Of a stretch of DNA of 64,000 nucleotides, positions 10,884 to 21,289 are shown one piece after another. A program made the position numbers and the translations under genes. The stretch's first letter is position 1; every line of letters begins with the position of its first letter. The notes beneath the pieces were generated by a model, which searched no databases, was not told the DNA's origin, and worked only from the letters and a program-made list of their open reading frames with translations. Source of the DNA: Chionoecetes opilio. Lineage: Eukaryota; Arthropoda; Malacostraca; Decapoda; Majidae. Location of the stretch: contig JACEEZ010001767.1 in assembly GCA_016584305.1 (NCBI GenBank), forward strand, positions 44,320 through 108,319, written 5' to 3'.

Positions 10884-11000
10884 GTATATATATATATCTA
10901 TATATATATCTATATACTATATGCAACTCAGTATGAGCGCATACTCCGGCCGCAATATTTCATCACTTGGTTGCCATGGCAACAGTTGTCATAGATTTCA
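10755..11000. repeat. ~75-bp direct duplication flanking an (AT)n tract
   Basis: GCAACTCATAGAGCGCATAC begins the first copy (10755-10833) and GCAACTCAGTATGAGCGCAT the second (10923-11000). Both contain CAATATTTCATCA or a one-base variant and a GGTT..ATGGCAACAG segment. Between them is a (TA)n tract with short interruptions. Confidence 0.8.
10970..10983. promoter_or_regulatory. RFX X-box-like perfect palindrome
   Basis: GTTGCCATGGCAAC is a perfect 14-bp palindrome that fits the RFX X-box consensus GTHNYYATRRNAAC. The upstream duplicate (about 10810-10823) carries a one-base-shorter, mismatched version. The motif match is direct; function is unproven because no gene start is recognised nearby. 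Confidence 0.35.
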
Positions 11001-11869
11001 TCCAAAACTAAATAAGTTCTTCCTTATACCAAATAGACTGGTATCCTGAGTTTTGGTCCAAATCTATTGGTAACTTTTCGAGAAAATCCTGTACACTAAC
11101 AACAGAACAGACAGACAACAGACAGACAGAACCGGGTGAAAACATAACCCTCCAACTTCGTTGGCAGAGGTAATAAAAAACCAGTTTTCCCAACAAAAAT
11201 ATATTTCTGCGTCAAAACGGCCGTCGCCAAAAAAATGACTGGCGCAGAAATGGTTTTTAGCGCCAAAACAGCCGTGCCAAAAAGCCGACGCCAAAACAGC
11301 TTGCCGAACGTACCCCTCCCCCGGTGGCGTCGGCGGGGCCTGCTGGAGCTCTGCGCGAATACCTGCAGAGGCGGCACGGCGGATAGTGGCACAACGGGCA
11401 GCAGTCGACGCCAACAGGGTAATTGCAGCAGGAGTACCACTTGACACGTGTTGGGGCCACTGCTGTGGAGCATCTATATAACGACTGCTGAAACCTTATC
11501 CCCAGCGCCAGTGGGGACGCGACGACGCTACGAGCCAGGTTTGTTTTTACCGTCAGAAAAAACAGGTGTTTGTGGTGTCGAGGACGAACAATGGATTCCG
11601 CATACATAAACGGGATACACTGACGCCTTAACAGGAAAGGAAGATTTATGGGGAATCCTTTACGACAGTAAGCTGTGGCCTTTAAGGCCCACTCCACACA
11701 AGCTAGCCAGAACACGGCGGGGAAACTGTCCCTCCCTCGGAGGAATCTTCCCTGCTCCTTGACAGCCGGGCGCGAGCTCTTCTACAAGGCCTAGCTCCGC
11801 TCAATCGCTGGAGTACTCCTGCCTGCTAGTGGGCGGGGCAGCTTCCTCGCACCTCGCATACTCTAGCAG
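11001..11869. other. Intergenic sequence with TTTTGGCGCC-type words
   Basis: 11195-11310 holds the reverse complement of the GGCGCCA short-repeat family seen at 8772-8877. A 152-codon minus frame (11257-11715) has no recognisable domain and overlaps this repeat, so I do not call a gene. Confidence 0.4.
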
Positions 11870-13126
11870 CAGTGGTTCCCAACATATTCTGTGATCGCGT
11901 ACCACTTGGAGGTCCGTACCGTCGTAGCGTATCACACCTGGTTCCAGTTCCAGTATCGAGTAACTTGCTCTTCTAGTGAACCCAGTATCGAGTAACTTTC
12001 TCTCTAGTGAACCTCTACTAGTCTACTGTGAACAATTGAAACACGTTGGCTGTAACGTAAATTCAATTCAATCAGATTAAAATTTATTCACAAGTAAAAC
12101 ACACAATGAACTAACAACAAGACACAACTCAATTAAATGCTAGGGCTGCATCTGTTTTCTTCTCCACCAGTTGGTCGATGCGGTGCGATGCATAGCTTTG
12201 CTCACAGCGCATCGGAATCATGCCCGGGGCGCAGCAAGACGGTCCCGGCTCTTCGACATGATGGTTAGCATGGCTGAGAACCCCTGCTCGCACTCCCACG
12301 TATAAGGAAAATTGGTAGCTGGGGACAGCGTGACGGGCTTGCGTCGGGTACGAGGAGGCCATGCTCACCCAAAAGTTTTAGGAGTGCATTCCATGTGCTT
12401 CGTCTTTGCTCCCTCGTCAGCCTGGATATCTATGAGCTCCTCTTGTTCCCCGGTCCCGACAGGCGGGTTTCGGCTGTATCAACGGAAAACGGATTGGCGA
12501 TGTAGGCACAACATGTCACGTCCGGGAAGTAATGCTTCAACTCAAGTCTTGAGCATTGAGAGGTGACGGATGATTTCTTGAGCAAATTCATCACTGGGCT
12601 CGCTCTCAAGGGTAGTCAGGAGTACGAACATTCCATAGCGTTTGCTCTCCACGTTCTTCATCCAGAGGTCCAACTTCCGGACAAACGCTCCCAGCTTCGA
12701 GATGAACTCGGTGACAGTGCCATTGGACCTTTGGAACGACAGGTTTAAGTGGTTGAGGGCCCCAAAAATGTTCGACAGGTAGGCCAACCTTGAGATAAAC
12801 TCCTCGTACTTAGATCTTTTTGTAAATCATATTCTTTCTCCGTGAAGAACACGATGAGTTCATCCATTACTTAATATTATACTTGAGAAAAAAAAGCATA
12901 GCACTGCAGTAAAGCAAACACGCTAAACCGCTGAGGGTAGCCAAAATTTATGTCGAAAAAATGAAAACTGCATAGAGTAAAAATACAGGAACACATAAGG
13001 CAGTAAAAAATATTGTGAAGAAAAAACGAACTAAAAATCGCACATGTCCCCAAAAGTGCTCGCGTACCACCTGGAAGGCCCTCGCGTACCACCAGTGGTA
13101 CGCGTACCACAGGTTGGGAACCACTG
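11870..13126 (-). mobile_element. hAT transposon (Buster/ZBED5-like), internally decayed
   Basis: The ends are CAGTGGTTCCCAAC (11870-11883) and its exact reverse complement (13113-13126), continued inward by CGCGTACCAC words on both sides. The right flank is CTCTACAG and the left flank CTCTAGCAG, an 8-bp target duplication with one inserted base. CTCTACAG fits both known hAT target patterns (nTnnnnAn and nnnTAnnn). Inside are two stretches of minus-strand transposase. At 1,257 bp it is shorter than an autonomous hAT, so only the C-terminal part of the transposase remains. Confidence 0.85.
12125..12850 (-). pseudogene. hAT transposase remnant, ZBED5/FAM200-like
   Basis: Reading down the minus strand, 12787-12542 gives AYLSNIFGALNHLNLSFQ then RKLDLWMKNVES. 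This is the helical segment before the dimerisation domain in ZBED5/FAM200-type hAT transposases (A-Y-L-x-x-I-F-x-x-L-N-x-L-N-L-x-x-Q). Further on, in shifted frames, come HYFPDVTCCAYIANPF and, at about 12300-12240, YTWECEQGFSAM, the C-E-x-x-F-S signature of the hAT C-terminal dimerisation domain. At least three frameshifts separate the blocks. The BED finger and the catalytic Asp region are absent. This is a dead transposase and not a host ZBED gene, because it lies inside matched TIRs with a target duplication. Confidence 0.8.
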
Positions 13127-13134
13127 CTCTACAG

Positions 13135-13812
13135 GGTCCAGCGACGGATGTACGTGTGTATTATCCGGCATGGCCTCCCAGAGCGGCAGACCGGTCTGCA
13201 CAGCCTCCAGCATCGTCGGGACGTGGCGGGTCTCACTACCAGGTACTCTACAAGGTGCAAGGGCAGCGGGAGGCTCATATGCTACCGCTCCGTCGGCCAT
13301 CCCGCCGCATAGGAGTGCATACTAGATCTGTGAGTGACCTGCTGCACTAGCCACACAACCACCACACTCTTCTCACCACCAACCACACTTTACCCAAATG
13401 TACGTGCGGCGGTGGAACAAATTTCTAGACTCGGACAATTTCCCAGACGACCTAGTGTTTTCTGTGTGCGGGACTCAAGAGATCTAAAGTGAAGGATCAC
13501 GAGTAGCTCAGTGGTGTGCGTGTTAGGGGCACGTGAGACAGAACGAGTGCGGTCTGTTATAAAACACTACAATGATAATGTGTGGTTAGGTTTTAGGATA
13601 GGTGGTACTCGCCATACCATCTTCAAACCTATAAAACTCCATGTTAAAACCACTATGGTACACTATGTAGGACAATTTAATGAAAAATGGGAAATTAACA
13701 ATGTAACTAAGGTACTAATTGGTATGCATAGACCTAACACCATCATCTGGCTTATGATGAATGCATGATGATGATGATGATGATGGGCAGGGCGTGGAGA
13801 AATCAAAAAAAA
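13135..13812. other. Intergenic sequence; (ATG)n at 13764-13785
   Basis: The hAT target-site flank continues into GC-rich sequence. A frame at 13511-13768 (85 codons) is not recognised. A short (ATG)n precedes an A-run. Confidence 0.4.
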
Positions 13813-13813
13813 N
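13813..13813. other. Single ambiguous base (N)
   Basis: The only N in the window, inside an A-run, marks an unresolved consensus base or contig join. Confidence 0.95.
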
Positions 13814-14220
13814 AGGGGTTTAATTGTTGCAGTCCTGACGGTCCCCTTTCCCCTTTCCAGTTCGGGACGACCAACCCCCCTCTCAGTGAGGAGGAATGGT
13901 CCCTGATTGCCACACGGCAGTCAGGACAGCATGCAATCCGCGAATCTGGCCCTACCCCCAGCTTTGAAAAGCTCTGCACTGTATTACAAGCACCAGATGC
14001 CTTTCCACCCCTCAACTTGCTACGGCCTCTCTGACTTCGTCAAGAGGGGGTTTGCGGTTTGTCAATGGGAGGATCGGCATCCACTGTCCGTAATCCAGTG
14101 GTGCGGAGCGGGCCCAATTGGAGGGTCCACCGTGAACAGTTAAGAGGGAATGTTAAATAGGAAAACCACAGCAAGATAACGAGGGGAATGATAATGACAG
14201 CAATGGTAGTAGGCACGGTA
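13814..14220. other. GC-richer block, unidentified
   Basis: A plus-strand frame (from before 13814 to 14034) reads LSEEEWSLIATRQSG and PSFEKLCTVLQAPDAF, then shifts near 14030. It looks protein-like and could be a retroelement scrap, but I cannot assign a family. Confidence 0.3.
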
Positions 14221-14228
14221 ATAGTAAC

Positions 14229-14734
14229 CAGAGTGGGCAGTATTTAAATACATTTGTTTTGAAATACGTATTTAAATACATTTGCGTATTTAGAAATGTA
14301 TTTATAAATACATGGTTGGTTATGTATTAAATATAGTATATAAATACTTTAAGAGTATTTAAATTTTGGGTATTTAAATACTCATAATATAAAAATGTTT
14401 AAAACTATTTATCAGTTAATTTGGCCATAAACCGCCCAACTATCTGGCAATCCTGATGTTACAGTGAACCAGTGTTTCCGCTTTCAAGGAAATTTCCTTA
14501 TTTTTAGGAAATTTAGGCCCGAGAAGAACATTTCAAGGAAAAACCAAAAATCTAAGGAAATCCTAAGGAAATCCATTTTTTTTGAAACATGTTAAAATTT
14601 TTTGTATATCTAAAATGTAATTACAAATGTATTTAAATACAATTGATGATTTAGTATTTAGTATTAAATACATTTCCCCCATGTATTTTAGTATTTAGTT
14701 TTTAAATACATTCAATTTATTAGTGCCCAGCTTG
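14229..14734. mobile_element. hAT MITE with perfect 8-bp target duplication
   Basis: ATAGTAAC occurs at 14221-14228 and again at 14735-14742. Between them the ends are CAGAGTGGGCAGTATTTAAA and, read inward on the other strand, CAAGCTGGGCACTAATAAAT. Both ends then carry TATTTAAATACATTTG words. ATAGTAAC fits the hAT target consensus nTnnnnAn. The 506-bp element has no coding capacity; its middle (14470-14590) has AAGGAAATTTCC repeats that may be a nested insertion. Confidence 0.85.
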
Positions 14735-14742
14735 ATAGTAAC

Positions 14743-15027
14743 AGGAACGGCTGTGCGCCAGCGACAGTACCACTAATAATAATGACAACACAAATAAATA
14801 GACAAGTTGCCTGTTATGAGAAGACTTAATAAATTTATTCTGCCATGTTTGTAGAGTGGCACAGTATATATAAAAAGTGTTTGTGGGCCCTTTGGACCCA
14901 TGTATTTATGTTTTTGGTAGTAGTATATATTAGACAACAATGTGAGTGCAAATTCAATCGTATTGTTCCTGTCGTTGGTCACTGGTCAAAGTGACTCGGG
15001 GTAGACCTCCTACCAACCACCATAGCT
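14743..15027. other. AT-rich intergenic sequence
   Basis: No gene or structured repeat recognised. Confidence 0.4.
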
Positions 15028-15140
15028 GCCTCACCCAGCCCCACGCCTGTCTCACCCCAGCCCCACGCCTGCCTCAACCCAGCCCACGCCTGCCTCATCC
15101 CAGCCCAACGCCTGCCTCATCCCCGCCCCACGCCTGTCCT
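15028..15140. repeat. ~21-22 bp minisatellite, about 5 copies
   Basis: Units of CCTGCCTCACCCCAGCCCCA type. The core CAGCC...CCTGCCT words are shared with the 15-bp minisatellite at 43998-44175. Confidence 0.75.
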
Positions 15141-15144
15141 ACAA

Positions 15145-15262
15145 GCCACACCACACACACGCGTACACACACACACACAACACGACACACACAATGCACA
15201 CATCAACACATACACACACACACAAACACACACACCCCACACACACACAAACCCCGTACACA
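15145..15262. repeat. Interrupted (CA)n microsatellite
   Basis: CA repeat with several C, G and A interruptions, directly downstream of the minisatellite. Confidence 0.9.
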
Positions 15263-15618
15263 AATGGTAACTCCAGAGTCTACGGAGTTAGTGAAAGCGG
15301 CAAAACTTTAGCGCAGAGTTTCTTCGTGTAATCTAATGTTCTAAGTGTTTTTAGCCCAAAACCCCCCTTCAAAATTATTCAATCGACATGGGACCAAGCC
15401 TCGTACCACCTATGATTTATTGCGATTTTTTTTGCCTACTCTCATCAAAATTGAATTCACAGTTTCGGCTACCCAAAAAGACAGACAGACAGACAGACAG
15501 ACAGACAACAAACAGACAAAACAGACAACGAACACAGACCCCACGGTTTATCTATAGTATTTTAGATTCCTCCCCAAAAACTTGAATTCGTGCTGTAAAA
15601 GTGGTGATAAAGTTGATG
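15263..15618. other. Intergenic sequence with (GACA)n at 15479-15507
   Basis: A short pure GACA tetranucleotide tract followed by a related AACAGACAA stretch. No gene recognised. Confidence 0.6.
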
Positions 15619-16152
15619 GTCGAAAAAACGTTCCAACGTGGTCGTGACGTCACGAGTCATACACTGGGGAAGTTACGAAGGTTATGTTCGGTGTGTTTAC
15701 CTATAATGATACCAGCAAAGCCATATGTCAAAGGAAAGGGGAAATAGACATCATTGGGCTATGTTTCAATGTGCACCAACACTGGCAGGTCAACACCAGG
15801 GAAGATATTCATATAAATTCCCAAAAAATTATAAGTTAAGGAAGCGATAGTGGCGGCTACGCCCCCGTGTTTTGGTGGATTTACACGCTCGGACCCGCTC
15901 GGTTCCCGCGCTTTTGTACCACCATCGCTTCCTTATCTTTTAATCTTTGGGGAATTTAGATGAATATCTTCCTTGATGTTGACCTGCAGTGTTAGTGCAC
16001 ATTGAAACATAGTACCCCAAAGATGTCTATTTCCCCTTTCCTTTGACATATGGCTTTTCTGGTGTCATTATAGGTAAACACCGAACATAGCCTTCGTAGC
16101 CACCCGCACCTGTTGACTCGTGACGTCACGACCAAGTCAGAGCTTTTTTCAG
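15619..16152. mobile_element. Fold-back MITE with ~230-bp inverted arms
   Basis: The left arm 15619-15850 and the right arm 15917-16152 are inverted copies. CGTGACGTCACG at 15643 pairs with the same palindrome at 16119; ATGTCAAAGGAAAGGGGAAA, ATGTTTCAATGTGCAC, and GAAGATATTCAT all have inverted partners. The loop (about 15855-15918) holds GC-rich CTCGGACCCGCTCGG. The outer ends are CGAAAAAACG and, inverted, CTGAAAAAAGC. No coding capacity. I could not settle a target duplication, so the superfamily is open. Confidence 0.85.
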
Positions 16153-17110
16153 GTTTACGTGACATTTGGGCAATGTTAAACCTTATTTGTATATATTTTT
16201 TGACTTTTCTTGAAAAGCTAATGTTTAGAGTTATTTTTAACAGTTTAGGAATTTTTAGCCAACCTTTAAAAAAAAATCGTTAGGCAAATTGGGCTATTGC
16301 ATGTATTTTGATATAATAGCAACAGAGTACAGATAGTGCCAATTTTTAATAACAAGAGAGCAATTACATCTCCATGAGACAAGTGTACAATTTAGTGTGC
16401 AGTTCAATGATGTCAAAATCAATGTGCAACAATAGTAATTTCAATTCAACATAGAGTCAGCGACCATTATTTGGATGGTAATAATTCCATAAAACGGACA
16501 ATAACATTATGGTGCTCTCGCCACTTTCCATAACAATCAACCACGTGAAACGGGTAATCCCTTTTTTACCATAACACCAATTTAATACAATATCAAAACT
16601 GCTTTCAATATTTCCTTTGTATTCCCCGTAAAAGTTTTCATCAAATACTTGCAATGTGATACTATTTGAAATGCAGGGTGTAACGTTATTTTGCATGGAC
16701 GCGGTCACTTCGCAAGCAGCAATAAAACCCTATAGAATATTGAATGAATTTTCATGGGCAGATTCTGGCTCTTCTAAAATTTAAGATAGCAAGAACAGTG
16801 AAAGCATAAAGATCCGGGACTGTATGTAGTGGAGTGTTGTCTGGTCTCCATAAGTATTTCAGGCTCGCAGCGTTGCCTTCTGTCAAGCTCTTATTTCGTT
16901 TTACTTTTCCCTTAAATAGCGAACATAAGAGCCTCGACCTTGACGCACATATAAAGCCAAACAGTAGCCATTGAGTTACTCAGCCACCAGCAACGCCTTT
17001 ATTTACGGAGAGACAGAGAAAGAGAGAGAAAATAAAGAAAAAAAATAACCCAATGGAAGGGCTAAGCCATTATGACTATGCCAATATTATGAAGCAAAAT
17101 TTGAGCCCAA
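16153..17110. other. AT-rich intergenic sequence
   Basis: The 83-codon minus frame at 16457-16708 has no recognisable domain. TATAAAG at 16950-16956 is an isolated TATA-like word with no gene following it. Confidence 0.4.
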
Positions 17111-17520
17111 AGCATCATCTTCCTCCTCCTCCTCCTCTCCTCCATTTCTTTATCTCCTCCTATTTACTTTCCCCGTATATTCATCATTTTTTCTCTATTT
17201 CCTGATTTTTCTCCTCGTATATATTTACTTTTTAATTTTTCAACACTATTTCTCTATATTCTAACTTATCTCTCTTTCTCTTCCTTCCTCCTCCTCTTTC
17301 TGCTCTATTTCCTTTCAAATTTGATAATATGAATCCATCATATTATTCGAAAATCAAATAGAAATTCAAGTAGAAAGAGGAGAAGATAAAAGAGTAGGAC
17401 GAGGAGAAGGGAGAGGAAGAGGAAGATAATTAACCAAATCATTTAACGATCAGTTCCTACAAGAGAAGTTCAGGTGTATGAATAACATGGTGTGTGTTAA
17501 CATCCATGTTCCAAGAGAGA

Positions 17521-17561
<41 letters not shown>

Positions 17562-17565
17562 AGAG
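17111..17565. repeat. Pyrimidine-rich then purine-rich tract ending in (GAGAGT)n
   Basis: TCC/TTC-rich to about 17310, GA-rich from about 17360, and a GAGAGT array at 17515-17560 that abuts the 3' end of the SINE on the minus strand. Confidence 0.7.
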
Positions 17566-17940
17566 AGGAGATCCACCAGCACCACTACCTCCATCAGCCT
17601 ACCAGCTGATGGAGGTAGTGGTGCTGGTGCTGTGGAACGTTAGCTGCGCGTGGCCTTGGTGCTCAATATCCGTCACATTAGCCCTTGAGCCTGTGGTGGG
17701 TGACAACCCGCTACCCGGGACACTAGGCTACTAGTAGGCTAGTGTGACATCCGGGTTACCACAGTTACCTTCCTAATGTTTCCCCAGTTACCCATATATG
17801 AACCAACCCCGAAAGGAAGGATGAACAGCTATTGGGCTGGCCACCGACTGCCGCCCTTGCCCGGATTCGAACCAGGGCCCGCAGATTCGTAGCTATAGGC
17901 GCGCTAGCCAATACACCACGGAGACGACAAAAACAAAAGA
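17566..17940 (-). mobile_element. tRNA-derived SINE (family A), minus strand
   Basis: Reading the minus strand from about 17927, a tRNA-like head has an A-box-like GTGGTGTATTGGCTAGCG and a perfect B box GGTTCGAATCC (about 17865-17875). A non-tRNA body follows with GGTAACCCGGATGTCACAC and a near-palindrome CTACTAGTAG. The 3' end carries the 25-bp hairpin at 17574-17629 and then a (CTCACT)n tail. It is not a functional tRNA because the acceptor arm does not close. Confidence 0.7.
17574..17629. repeat. Perfect 25-bp stem hairpin with 6-nt loop
   Basis: CACCAGCACCACTACCTCCA (start of the left stem, 17574-17598) is followed by loop CTACCA and the exact reverse complement (17605-17629). It sits at the 3' end of SINE A, next to its simple-repeat tail. 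Confidence 0.9.
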
Positions 17941-18501
17941 CAAACAAAGTTCACTAACAAATAACACAAGTAGAGGAAAGAAAAGGAAAACATACATTTA
18001 GCCCACGAGGTGAAAGATAAAACGGCTTTCCTACTCTTTTTCTTATATCAATGAATTCTTCCGTATACAAGAACATACATAAATACATATAGATAGGCAA
18101 CCAAGAACAGACAAACAGATACAACAGAAAACATAGGTCGGAACAGAAAGGGAGACGGAGGAAAACAGGTAACTCTTAGGGCTATATGCAAAAATGCTCG
18201 TCAAGTCCCGACTGGTGGATATTTCCAACAGTCGTAACCTGACGGGTGGGATAGGCAAGAATGTTTTAACTGCCCGGCCAGTGGAGAGTTGTGCAGACGT
18301 ACCAACACAAGCGATTCCAAGACGGCATTAGTATTTTGACTGTTTTACACATATCTAATTCTTTTACTAGTCTAATTTATCATTTCTGCCATTGAAATAA
18401 TAGCTTAGTTAGTGTCCGCCACTTGTCTGAGGCATTGAGGCATTGATGTAGAAAAATGGGCCCGAGTGATGCGTGTAAGTACATTTGACGACCCGCCACC
18501 G
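17941..18501. other. Intergenic sequence, nothing recognised
   Basis: No gene, tandem repeat or terminal repeat seen. Confidence 0.4.
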
Positions 18502-18570
18502 AGAGCTAGGCAGAATTTAAATACATTTGTATTAAATACGTATTTAAATACATTTAAATTACTCGAGGGC
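18502..18570. repeat. Partial copy of the 14229-14734 hAT MITE end
   Basis: GGCAGAATTTAAATACATTT and the following AAATACGTATTTAAATACAT match the left end of the MITE at 14229. Only about 60 bp remain before (AAT)n. Confidence 0.65.
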
Positions 18571-18596
18571 AAGTATTATTAATAATAATAAATACT

Positions 18597-20590
18597 CTAA
18601 TACAGAGAAGGCAACTGGATGCTTCACCTAGGAGCAATCCGACAGATGATACCGGGGTGTTTTGCCTAGACAAGGTGAACTATGCCCGTTTCCTGACCTA
18701 TACTATGCCATGAGTCTCGACTGCCCATTAAACCCCCAGGGGGCCAGAACACTTCATGAAAGGGGGCTTTTGGGTCCAGATCGGTAGCAAGAACCCCCTT
18801 GGACGGATTCTGGGGCCCAAACCCAGAAGAGACGATCAACAAAGCCCCCCAGACCCCAGGGGCACAAAAGGCTTACCCGAAAGGTGGAGCTGTCCCGGGA
18901 CTACCTGAATCGGAGTATCGCAGCAGATACTTGAGGAGTCAGGGCCGGTAGTAGGCCAAAAAAGTTTACGACTTCGCCCCCCAGCCCTACAGATCCCCAG
19001 GTTTAGAAGAGATGAGGCCGATGTCAATCTTTATTTCAACTGAGGGAGACCAGCGGGTTTGAACCCCTTAAACGGGGGAGCAAGGAGACTTGTGTTTGCA
19101 ACTGGACACAGCACCCCCAAGAATTTGCCAAAGACTTCTAGGGGCCACAGAATAGGAGAGGATGATATAAGCCTTCAAGGAAGAGCCCCCCTGGAGACGA
19201 TACGCCAAATATACATTTTCATGACACGAGGACGAAGACGAAACTGAGAACGTCACTAACATCAGAATAAAGCCACGTAAAAGGCCATGCCAAGGAGGCT
19301 ATCTTGAAGGCTGACAGGAACCTTTTTGGGCCAGATAAATCCTTGTTTCGAAAACAGAAACTCAAAATGAGTGAGTCGGCCACCCCCGGGGGCCTTTTGC
19401 CATGGGCATTTGCCAGCGGTGATGGGCCCCGCAAGAAAAAGTGCCCAGAAGGGAGTTGGAGGGGGGAAAGTTTCCCTGAGGGGACCCCGAGCCCCTCTTT
19501 TTTCCAAATTAAAGGGATGAGTTTTTCCAGAAACTAAGGGAAAGACCAACAAAGTTGCAGGCACACAGGGATCCTTGCCATAAGGGGCAAAAGGCAGGGG
19601 GTTATGGTGTTCCTCACAAGGAAATCCATAAAAGTCCGGAAAAAATGAAAATAAAAAAAAAAAAAAAAAAAACAAAAAACCCCCCCAAAAAAAAAAAAAA
19701 AAAAAAAAAAATGGAAAAAAACCACAGCAAGGGAAAAAGCTCGAGGGCAAGGAGCTGTTGTCACATGTGAGAGCCTGTTTAAAAGATACAAAACAGGGGG
19801 AAAAGGGCTCCTGAGCTTAAGTCAAGTCAAGAAGAAGCAGCACACGCCTCCTTCTCCATGCATTTCATGCAGCAGAACGGGGTTTACAAGTCTGTCATCA
19901 CACGAGAGGATACAGATCATGGCCCTGTGTCTGGGATGTCCCCACAAGATCCCATCCACCTTTTCCCAGAAGGCGGGACGAAAAACCGGAAAAGTTCCTG
20001 GATACCCCAACTGAGCCGTCATGGGGGCAGTGGGGTGATTTTTGATTGGTAGCATCCCTTTACAGCTGTGATACCGTCAGTGATTCGCGGCGGGGAAAGA
20101 TGACGACACCAAGCGGGTAAAGATGGACAAGACATACCAGGAGCTTTCCACGAATTTGGGCGTCTGGGAAGTGTCTCAAAAACTTTTTTGAGAAGCTACA
20201 GGAAACACTGCCACATTTCCCGCCATCTACCCACACTGAGGTGAAAAAGTTTCGGTTGAGCTGTTCTGGGAGACGTGGAGAGGTGGAGTCAAGAAAAACC
20301 CCCTCCTTGTAGGACGCCTCCCTGCATGCACTCGTGCAAATACCAGGCGCGATTGGGAGAAGTTGAGACCCAGCCATTTTTTGGGGGAACCCAACAGACT
20401 CGGGGGAGACAGATGAGGAGGGCAAGCGCTGTAAGGATGCGAGGCTCACCAGCCCCAGATGTGTTATGAGTACTGTCCTGCAAGTGTGTCGGTCATGCGA
20501 ACCCCCTAAGTGCACTTGCCTCAGCAAGGGCCCTGAAGTGACGGACAGTGGGGTTTACAGACATGCCAGAACAAGGCTTTTGAAGAAGAG
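18597..20590 (+). pseudogene. Multicopy metazoan ORF with PIN/XPG-like region and Cys-rich tail, heavily frameshifted
   Basis: Shifting plus-strand frames give, in order: REGNWMLHLGAIRQMIP (18605), LNPLNGGARRLV (about 19060), HAKEAILKADRNLFG (about 19285), LKMSESATPGGLLPWAFASG (about 19365), a stretch near 19880-19920 equivalent to I-T-x-E-D-T-D, ARLTSPRC near 20440, and CEPPKCTCLSKG (about 20490). I recognise this order from a large, unnamed, multicopy protein family of arthropods and cnidarians. The acidic D-T-D block plus the later G-C-D-T region suggests a PIN/XPG-type nuclease fold (inference), and the end is a Cys-rich C-x-C segment. The N-terminal part is missing: the copy starts beside (AAT)n at 18590. 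At least ten indels break it. The surrounding DNA is the second noisy block, so many may be sequencing errors. No TIR is visible around it. Confidence 0.65.
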
Positions 20591-21289
20591 CCGGTTAGCC
20601 ACAACATCGATTCGATTTAAACGTAGATGATATTAGGAGGTTTAAATTGGCCATAATAGAAGTACAACCCCATGGATGTTTAGTGTGATTTACAGGTTTG
20701 TATTAAATGTGAAAATTTACTATTATTCATTTTAGGACATTTGGGCTTTCCGCCCCCAAATTGGACTTTTAAAAAAAATTTCGAATTTTCGGTAGGGGGG
20801 CTATTCAAGAGTGAAACGCCCATTAATTACAGTTTTGGGGGGCTTCATATAAAAAACATAAACAGAGCATGTAGAAGCAAAAAAAAACACCTAAGAAAAT
20901 TTAGTCACCCGGGTTTAACATACCAAAATTCGGGTCTGGTCATGGACTAATGGCTTTCCTATAAATTACAAGGGGAACAAATTGTTGTTGAGTGGGTCTG
21001 ACATGTTTTTAAGAAATTTTTTGGGTGCGAACCAAAACTGATCTCATTTTTCTCTATACGAAAATTTTTTGAACTGTAGGATTTTCGTTTTTTTAAAAAA
21101 TATGAAAAAATACTGTACATAACAAAAACAGTCTTTTTTTATAAAAATTTTGCAAATGTTAACTTTACAAGAAAAATGAAAAAAAAATGGGCATGAATAG
21201 AATGTTTTTAAAAATTTATTTTTTTTAGAAAGGAAAAGGCAAAATTGTGTGCGGGTTTAAGAAAAAATTTTTAATTTTGTAGTTTTGTC
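20591..21289. other. AT-rich noisy spacer
   Basis: Stretched homopolymers, no recognised coding signal. The 69-codon frame at 20741-20950 is unassigned. Confidence 0.4.

Noticed and set aside
11257..11715. 152-codon minus-strand frame
   Set aside because: No recognisable domain, overlaps a short-repeat region, and overlapping frames of similar size exist.
16940..16990. Promoter at TATAAAG 16950
   Set aside because: No leader, start codon or coding region follows.
17574..17629. microRNA precursor
   Set aside because: The stem is perfect, short and lies at a SINE end beside a simple repeat; microRNA hairpins are longer with mismatches.
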